This document shows, one piece after another, positions 7,723 through 12,218 of a DNA stretch of 12,218 bases. Position numbers and translations under genes: made by a program. The notes under the pieces are model-generated. The model did no database searches, had not been told where the DNA came from, and saw only the letters and a list, made by a program, of their open reading frames with translations. The first letter of the stretch is position 1, and every line of letters begins with the position of its first letter. This DNA comes from Methylomonas sp. (GTDB taxonomy: Bacteria > Pseudomonadota > Gammaproteobacteria > Methylococcales > Methylomonadaceae), in NCBI GenBank assembly GCA_026990815.1, contig JALXCS010000017.1, positions 18,534-30,751 on the forward strand. Reading direction: 5' to 3'.

Positions 7723-7797
7723 ATGAATGCAACAGCGACTGGGAATATCCTTTTTCAAAGGCTAATTTTGTCAGTTATTACTGTAATAATTGCGTAA
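7723..7797 (+). CDS. Possible 24-residue hydrophobic peptide or leader peptide upstream of regB
   Basis: A short reading frame: ATG at 7723-7725 and TAA at 7795-7797, giving 24 residues. It has a polar start (MNATATGN) and a hydrophobic tail of about 16 residues ending LSVITVIIA. A good ribosome binding site, AGGGGA (7711-7716), sits six bases upstream, and a promoter-like sequence lies about 60 bases further up. The tail could form a short membrane helix. The peptide matches no family I recognise and is not a known leader by sequence. It could be a small membrane protein, a leader peptide for regBA, or chance. The good Shine-Dalgarno and the absence of any other explanation for this stretch are the only support. 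Confidence 0.3.
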   Translation: MNATATGNILFQRLILSVITVIIA

Positions 7798-7887
7798 TCT
7801 CTGCACTCAGAAAAATTACAATTGTTGTAGAAAAAATAAGTTAATGGTATGACATAAAAAAAGCCGCACACCTAACTTTATACTTAT

Positions 7888-7903
7888 TACTTGAATCCAA
7901 GTA
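7888..7903. repeat. Inverted repeat TACTTG-AATC-CAAGTA upstream of regB
   Basis: Six-base perfect arms (7888-7893 and 7898-7903) are separated by four bases. They overlap a weak -10-like TATGAT at 7902-7907. The 16-base size fits an operator for a dimeric regulator acting on regB. Nearby, CCAGTAAT occurs twice as direct repeats 20 bases apart (7932-7939 and 7952-7959), the second running into the regB start codon. Confidence 0.3.
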
Positions 7904-7957
7904 TGATTAAAATTTATATTTGCAAAGATTTCCAGTAATACAACTAAATTACCAGTA

Positions 7958-9307
7958 ATGATCAATAATCGGCAAAAAAATTCGTCTCTTCCCAACAGAG
8001 AAAACCTGCAATGGTTATTCATCTTAAGAAATCTAATGATTGGCGGTGAATCATTGATTATTGTTATTTCGGTCTATGGTCTTCATATTCCTCTTAAGCA
8101 AGAAAATCTATGGCCAATTATCGCTGCAATTGCTGCAATCAACGTATTCACTTGGTTACGGCTGCAAACCGAAACCCCAGTGTCTGAGGTTGAAATTTTT
8201 GCACAATTGTCGCTCGATGTTTTCGGTTTGGCTATTCTGCTGTATTTAACAGGAGGGGCAACAAATCCTATCATCTGGATATTTTTACTGCCGTTGATTC
8301 TTACCTCAATCATGTTGCCTCATGATTACACCTGGTATATGGTTATTCTGACCACCACACTTTATACCATTTTAATTCCTTACCATTCACCGTTACCAGA
8401 AATTGCGCCACGCTATGTTCCGAACCAAATGGCTCACGCTGCACATCTCCGGTCTGAGGATCATTTTTTTAACCTGCATATTTTTGGTATGTGGTTTGGG
8501 TTCGTATTCAGCGCCGGACTGGTCGCATATTTTACTGTTGAGTTAGCGAAAACCATCCGTGTAAACGAACGCCAGCTTGCCGATGCCAGAGAAAACGCTT
8601 TACGTGACGAACGCATTGTTGCACTGGGAACATTTGCCGCTAGTGCGGCACATGATATGGGCACACCTTTGGGAACAATTTCCATCATTGCCCATGAAAT
8701 CAAGTCTGATTATCCAGAACACCGATTTGTGGAACTTCATGAAAAAATAAATATTCTGGAAGATCAGGTTAACCGCTGTAAAAAAGCCTTGTCTCTAATG
8801 TCTGCATCTGCCGGTGAAATGCGGGCAGAATCCGGTATCTTGATGCCGGTTACAGAATATTTGGATGAAATTTTAAATCAATGGCGAACTCATCAAGCCA
8901 GCGTAAAATTAAACATTGATATCAGTCACAACCTGCCAGACCATGCCCAAATAATTGCAGAACAAACGCTTACTCATTCACTGATCAATATTTTGAACAA
9001 TGCTGGCCAGGTAACGCAAAAAGAAAAAGGCATTAAGCTGGATCTAAATGCAAAAGATGATTTTGTAATTATCAAAATACGTGATTTCGGGCCTGGCATC
9101 CCGAGTGAGATACTTTCTTCATTAGGCAAACAACCTGTTTCCAGTAACAAACGTGGCATGGGGGTCGGTTTATTTTTGACTTATACTATAATTACACGCT
9201 TAGGTGGTAAAATTAATGTTTATAACATGGAAACAGGTGGAGCATGCTTTGAAATTGCATTACCGTTAATAGAAAAGGAGGAACAAAATGGATCAGCAGA
9301 CCATTGA
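7958..9307 (+). CDS. regB: RegB/PrrB-type redox-sensing histidine kinase
   Basis: Membrane kinase that senses the redox state of the quinone pool and phosphorylates RegA; in known systems it controls respiration, carbon fixation and related energy genes. The 449-residue protein has an N-terminal six-helix membrane domain (about 18-195) containing GGATNPI (99-105), the form of the conserved GGxxNPF quinone-site motif of RegB. Next come the H-box AAHDMGTPLGT (230-240, phosphorylated His232) and DQVNRCKKAL (269-278). In the latter, Cys274 aligns with the redox-active cysteine of Rhodobacter RegB (Cys265). N-box ILNNAG, G1 IRDFGPGIP (374-382) and G2 KRGMGVGLFL (398-407) complete the ATPase domain. 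ATG 7958 is the only usable start after the upstream in-frame stop at 7904-7906, yet it lacks a clear ribosome binding site. It overlaps regA by 20 bases. Confidence 0.95.
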   Translation: MINNRQKNSSLPNRENLQWLFILRNLMIGGESLIIVISVYGLHIPLKQENLWPIIAAIAAINVFTWLRLQTETPVSEVEIFAQLSLDVFGLAILLYLTGGATNPIIWIFLLPLILTSIMLPHDYTWYMVILTTTLYTILIPYHSPLPEIAPRYVPNQMAHAAHLRSEDHFFNLHIFGMWFGFVFSAGLVAYFTVELAKTIRVNERQLADARENALRDERIVALGTFAASAAHDMGTPLGTISIIAHEIKSDYPEHRFVELHEKINILEDQVNRCKKALSLMSASAGEMRAESGILMPVTEYLDEILNQWRTHQASVKLNIDISHNLPDHAQIIAEQTLTHSLINILNNAGQVTQKEKGIKLDLNAKDDFVIIKIRDFGPGIPSEILSSLGKQPVSSNKRGMGVGLFLTYTIITRLGGKINVYNMETGGACFEIALPLIEKEEQNGSADH

Positions 9308-9836
9308 AAAACCCAGATTGCTGCTAGTGGATGATGATGAGACTTTTTGTTCTGTTCTTAAACCAGCCCTGGAAAAAAGAAATTATGAGGTCATTGTCGC
9401 ACATGATGTCATGTCAGGAACTAAAATGGCTGACCAATATGAACCAGAATATGCCATTATTGATCTTAGGATCGGTTATGAATCAGGCCTGGAAATGGTC
9501 GAAAAACTAATCGCTTTGGATGATAATACCAGAATTGTGGTACTAACTGGTTTTGCCAGCATTGCCACTGCTGTTGAAGCCATAAAATTAGGAGCAACCC
9601 ATTATCTGACCAAACCGGCAAATGCTGATGAAATCGTCAATGCTCTAAATAAGAATCAGGGCGATACCTCAGTGGAAATCAATGAAAACCCTTTATCTGT
9701 AAAGCGTCTGGAATGGGAGCACCTGCAAAAGGTTCTGATGCAGCATGATGGCAATATCTCTGCAGCTGCCAGAGCCCTGAACATGCACCGCCGCACTTTG
9801 CAAAGAAAACTGGATAAAAGGCCGGTTAAGGAATGA
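9288..9836 (+). CDS. regA: RegA/PrrA/ActR-family response regulator
   Basis: Partner of RegB: a cytoplasmic DNA-binding regulator of redox-responsive genes. At 182 residues it has the usual RegA size. The receiver domain (about 9-122) has the acid cluster VDDDE (14-18), phosphoacceptor Asp59 in AIIDLRIG, Thr86 in VVLTGFAS and Lys109 in LTKPAN. A short linker leads to a Fis-type helix-turn-helix (about 143-176), with ISAAARALNMHRRTLQRKL typical of the family, whose recognition helix is nearly invariant. The start at 9288 lies inside the end of regB and has a near-perfect AAAGGAGG (9274-9281) six bases upstream. This favours strong translation independent of the kinase, fitting a regulator made in excess of its sensor. 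Confidence 0.97.
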   Translation: MDQQTIEKPRLLLVDDDETFCSVLKPALEKRNYEVIVAHDVMSGTKMADQYEPEYAIIDLRIGYESGLEMVEKLIALDDNTRIVVLTGFASIATAVEAIKLGATHYLTKPANADEIVNALNKNQGDTSVEINENPLSVKRLEWEHLQKVLMQHDGNISAAARALNMHRRTLQRKLDKRPVKE

Positions 9837-9910
9837 CTATTTCAATCACTTAGGGACGAGAAAGAAATTAATTTAACAACTGACTTGCCTTTTTAACCAC
9901 CATGAGAGTG

Positions 9911-9940
9911 GGCTTTATGTTGTGTACAAAGCTATTTTTT
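9911..9940 (+). terminator. Likely Rho-independent terminator after regA
   Basis: GCTTT (9912-9916) pairs with AAAGC (9928-9932) around an 11-base loop, with a possible outer G-T pair. TA and then a run of T to 9940 follow. It lies about 75 bases after regA and its T-run covers the last codons and stop of convergent mazG. The stem is short. A smaller hairpin, CCAC/GTGG at 9897-9911, lies just upstream. Confidence 0.4.
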
Positions 9941-10723
9941 CAACTCCGCTTTAGCCTTATCCCAATAAGTATCGAGTTCTTCAAGGGAGCACTCCCGTAA
10001 TTCCTTGCCGCTTTCACACACTCGGCTTTCAATATATTGAAATCGTTGGGTAAATTTTTTGTTACTCTCTTTCAGGGCCATTTCGGGATTAACTTTTAAA
10101 TGACGAGCAAGATTTACAACCACTAAAAGTAAATCCCCGATTTCTTCCTGAATATGTCCCTTATCCTCAGATTCCCAGGCTTCTTTGACCTCATCTAATT
10201 CTTCCAGGACTTTATCAAAAACTGGCAGCGTCTCAGGCCAATCAAAACCATGATTTGCGGCACGGGACAATAGTTTTTCGCATTGAATTAAGGCAGGTAG
10301 ATTATTAGCAATACCGTTAAGAATACTGTCGTTTTCAGCTGCTGACTTGGCTTTTCTTTCCTCAGATTTTATGGCTTCCCAGGCCTGTTTTCGCTCATCA
10401 TCATTGGCAAATTTTTTGTCTGCGAAAACATGGGGATGTCTACGAATCAGTTTCTGGCAAATTGCTTCAGATACCTTTTCAAAATTAAAAACCCCTTGCT
10501 CTTCCGCTATTCTGGAATAAAAAACCACCTGCAACAACAAGTCTCCCAGTTCAGATTTCAGATCATCCAGATCATTCCGCTCAATGGCATCAGCGACTTC
10601 ATAGGCCTCTTCAATGGTATAAGGGATCAAACTGGAAAAATTCTGTTTAAGATCCCAGGAGCAGCCGGTTTCCGGATGGCGTAGCTGGACCATTATCTCT
10701 AAAAGCCGCTGAGTGTTCTTCAT
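9932..10723 (-). CDS. mazG: Nucleoside triphosphate pyrophosphohydrolase MazG
   Basis: Hydrolyses NTPs and dNTPs to the monophosphate and pyrophosphate; in E. coli it also lowers ppGpp during starvation and removes damaged nucleotides. At 263 residues it equals the E. coli enzyme in length. Two tandem all-alpha MazG domains are visible. The first has GCSWDLKQ (20-27), EEAYEVADAI (38-47) and SELGDLLLQVVF (57-68). The second has HGFDWPE (158-164), EELDEVKEAW (174-183) and EEIGDLLLVVVN (193-204). The EExxE and EL/IGD acids for Mg2+ are present in both. The usual GCPWD reads GCSWD here. The start at 10721-10723 lies two bases after the stop of the upstream kinase gene (TAACCATG), with no clear Shine-Dalgarno, so translation probably depends on coupling. 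Confidence 0.97.
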   Translation of the reverse strand: MKNTQRLLEIMVQLRHPETGCSWDLKQNFSSLIPYTIEEAYEVADAIERNDLDDLKSELGDLLLQVVFYSRIAEEQGVFNFEKVSEAICQKLIRRHPHVFADKKFANDDERKQAWEAIKSEERKAKSAAENDSILNGIANNLPALIQCEKLLSRAANHGFDWPETLPVFDKVLEELDEVKEAWESEDKGHIQEEIGDLLLVVVNLARHLKVNPEMALKESNKKFTQRFQYIESRVCESGKELRECSLEELDTYWDKAKAELKK

Positions 10724-10725
10724 GG

Positions 10726-11658
10726 TTAGAACGAGGAGCCAAAATTTTCCCGATAACGTTGTTTAAATCCCGGCATATCAAATGAATGATTTTGGGTACC
10801 ATGATGTTCAATTTTGATCGCCCCCAACAAGGATGCAATCCGCCCGGTAGTTTCCCAGTCATATTCATTCATCAAGCCGTACAATAACCCCGCTCGGTAT
10901 GCATCGCCACAACCCGTAGGATCTTGCACTACCGTTGGTTTTGCAGAAGGAATTTCCAGGCACTGGCCCTGAGTAAAAATTTGTGAACCCTTTGCTCCAA
11001 GTGTCACGATCAAGGCATCAACCCGCTCAGCTATTTCATCTAGCGACAAACCTGTCCGTTCCTGCATTAATTCGGATTCATAATCATTGAGCGTTACCCA
11101 AGAAGCCTGTTCGATAAATTTCAGCAGTTCTTCGCCATCAAACATAGGCATTCCCTGCCCGGGATCGAAAATGAATGGAATTTCTGTATCAGCAAATTGT
11201 TGCGCATGCTGTACCATGCCGTCTTTGCCATCAGGCGAAACAATACCAATAGTAATATCTTGATCCAATGGTATATCATTCAAATGTGATGAATTCATGG
11301 CGCCAGGGTGAAACGCAGTTATCTGGTTATCGTCTTCATCTGTTGTAATATAAGCTTGGCCAGTATAGCAATCATCCAGGGTTTTAATAAATTCAGTTGA
11401 AATACCACATTGCGATAACCATTGCGCATAAGGCTCAAAATCATGGCCGACAGTCGCCATAATCAGCGGATCTTCGCGTAATAATTTCAGATTATAGGCA
11501 ATATTGCCGGCGCATCCCCCATATTCACGGCGCAGGACTGGCACCAAAAAGGATACATTCAGAATATGAACCTTCTCGGGCAAAATATGATTTTTGAATT
11601 GGTCATGAAATACCATGATGGTGTCATAAGCCATTGACCCGCAGATTAAAGCACTCAT
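10726..11658 (-). CDS. PfkB-family sugar/nucleoside kinase, probably adenosine kinase
   Basis: A 310-residue cytoplasmic kinase of the ribokinase/PfkB family, most like the bacterial adenosine kinase group (for example mycobacterial AdoK), which converts adenosine to AMP. The N-terminal ICGSMAYDTIMVF, the ILPEKVHILNVSFLVP segment and YGGCAGNIAYNL (46-57, PfkB signature 1 region) match that group. VTLNDYESELM (188-198) and TLGAKGSQ (219-226) precede QDPTGCGDAYRAGLL (245-259), signature 2 with the catalytic base Asp252 and anion hole GCGD. The start at 11656-11658 has AGAGG about seven bases upstream. It forms a tight pair with mazG downstream, both acting on purine nucleosides or nucleotides. 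Fructokinase or another sugar substrate cannot be excluded from sequence alone. Confidence 0.93.
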   Translation of the reverse strand: MSALICGSMAYDTIMVFHDQFKNHILPEKVHILNVSFLVPVLRREYGGCAGNIAYNLKLLREDPLIMATVGHDFEPYAQWLSQCGISTEFIKTLDDCYTGQAYITTDEDDNQITAFHPGAMNSSHLNDIPLDQDITIGIVSPDGKDGMVQHAQQFADTEIPFIFDPGQGMPMFDGEELLKFIEQASWVTLNDYESELMQERTGLSLDEIAERVDALIVTLGAKGSQIFTQGQCLEIPSAKPTVVQDPTGCGDAYRAGLLYGLMNEYDWETTGRIASLLGAIKIEHHGTQNHSFDMPGFKQRYRENFGSSF

Positions 11659-11681
11659 TTTTAACCTCTTTATTCCTACTT

Positions 11682-11712
11682 AAAAAATTTTTCTGTGCGA
11701 AATTGACAGAAA
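11682..11712 (-). terminator. Possible terminator of dgkA (or operator before the kinase gene)
   Basis: TTTCTGT (11690-11696) and ACAGAAA (11706-11712) are perfect seven-base complements around a nine-base spacer. On the - strand the stem is followed, two bases later, by a run of six T (complement of 11682-11687). This fits a weak, AT-rich terminator between dgkA and the PfkB-family gene. The same symmetry could instead serve as a protein-binding site. Confidence 0.33.
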
Positions 11713-11751
11713 GCATGTAAAAAACTCATCCCGGTATTAATAACAGTCTAG

Positions 11752-12114
11752 TTAATAAACCAGAATAAAATACCAGGTGAATGCAGCCCAAACTAGTGTC
11801 AAAAACACCGCAGCTGATCCAATATCTTTTGCTCTACCTGATAACTCATGGTGATCGTACCCGACCCGATCAACAATAGCTTCGATTGCGGAATTCAACA
11901 ATTCCGCCAGTAATATCAAAGTCAGGCTGCCGATTAACAAGATTTGATCAGTTTTAGTTTCCCCTAACCAAAAACCTAGGGGAGTAAAAATTATAAAAAG
12001 CGCAAATTCCTGTCTAAATGCAGCTTCATTGAGCCAAATTGCCTTAAAACCCTTCATCGAAAAGAAAAACGCATTATAAATACGTTTAATACCAGTTACG
12101 TTCTGATTTGCCAT
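11752..12114 (-). CDS. dgkA: Diacylglycerol kinase (prokaryotic type)
   Basis: Inner-membrane trimeric enzyme that phosphorylates diacylglycerol to phosphatidate, recycling lipid left over from osmoregulated glucan synthesis. The 120-residue protein (E. coli 122) begins MANQNVTGIKRI, as in E. coli. It keeps WLNEAAFRQE (27-36), the active-site helix AELLNSAIEAIVDR (70-83, with Glu71, Asn74 and Glu78 matching E. coli Glu69, Asn72 and Glu76) and HELSGRAKDIGSAAV (89-103). Three membrane helices are visible. The start at 12112-12114 is chosen because the family starts here and AAGGAA lies just upstream. An in-frame GTG 60 bases further up would add a 20-residue hydrophobic stretch foreign to the family. 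The gene is complete. The right edge (12115-12218) contains only AT-rich sequence with its likely promoter. Confidence 0.96.
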   Translation of the reverse strand: MANQNVTGIKRIYNAFFFSMKGFKAIWLNEAAFRQEFALFIIFTPLGFWLGETKTDQILLIGSLTLILLAELLNSAIEAIVDRVGYDHHELSGRAKDIGSAAVFLTLVWAAFTWYFILVY

Positions 12115-12218
12115 AATTTCCTTAAAATTACCAATGATCAAAGCAAAAAATAGTAAAAAACCAAATAAATCCACAATGAGTTACTTTTTTATTTTTTATT
12201 CTTATGATTATTCTGTGA

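Noticed and set aside
12115..12174. Upstream GTG start for dgkA adding 20 hydrophobic residues
   Set aside because: E. coli DgkA begins at the internal MAN start, which also has AAGGAA just upstream; the extension looks like translated AT-rich leader DNA.
12176..12218. Start of a + strand frame (MSYFFIFYSYDYSV) running off the right edge
   Set aside because: AT-rich, no ribosome binding site, low-complexity residues, and too short to judge.

Overview
The window looks like ordinary chromosome from a gammaproteobacterium of moderate, roughly 40-45% GC. QueG, FtsK, DgkA, MazG and the LysM/BON protein all read like the E. coli proteins. The RegB/RegA-type redox two-component pair, the adenosine-kinase-like PfkB protein and the glycogen synthase would suit a type I methanotroph (Methylococcales) or a relative. 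That lineage is a guess from gene content and was not tested. I see no insertion sequence, phage gene, tRNA, rRNA or CRISPR array.

Layout from left to right. (1) Positions 1-1824, + strand: the C-terminal part of a glycogen synthase (glgA, 5' end outside the window) overlaps by four bases a small exported protein that resembles a secretin without its pore. (2) 1944-3455, - strand: a cytoplasmic PhoD-like metallophosphatase with a possible terminator. (3) 3720-4778, + strand: queG, the last enzyme of queuosine synthesis, tail to tail with kbp. Their coding ends overlap by nine bases. (4) 5290-7572 and 4770-5240, - strand: ftsK, the division and chromosome translocase, followed by kbp, a BON-LysM potassium-binding protein. 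(5) 7573-7957: a 385-base divergent intergenic region. It holds a putative ftsK promoter overlapped by an inverted repeat, a good promoter-like sequence pointing right, a possible 24-codon peptide gene with a strong ribosome binding site, and a second inverted repeat in front of regB. (6) 7958-9836, + strand: regB-regA, a redox/quinone-sensing histidine kinase and its Fis-type response regulator, overlapping by 20 bases and closed by a likely terminator. (7) 9932-12114, - strand: dgkA (diacylglycerol kinase), then a PfkB-family adenosine-kinase-like gene and mazG only two bases apart.

Most genes are housekeeping: glycogen storage, tRNA modification, chromosome segregation, phospholipid recycling, nucleotide salvage and sanitation, and respiratory redox control. 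No wholly new multi-gene system is evident. The parts most worth a second look are the secretin-like protein linked to glgA, the putative leader peptide and paired inverted repeats between ftsK and regB, and the cytoplasmic PhoD-like enzyme.
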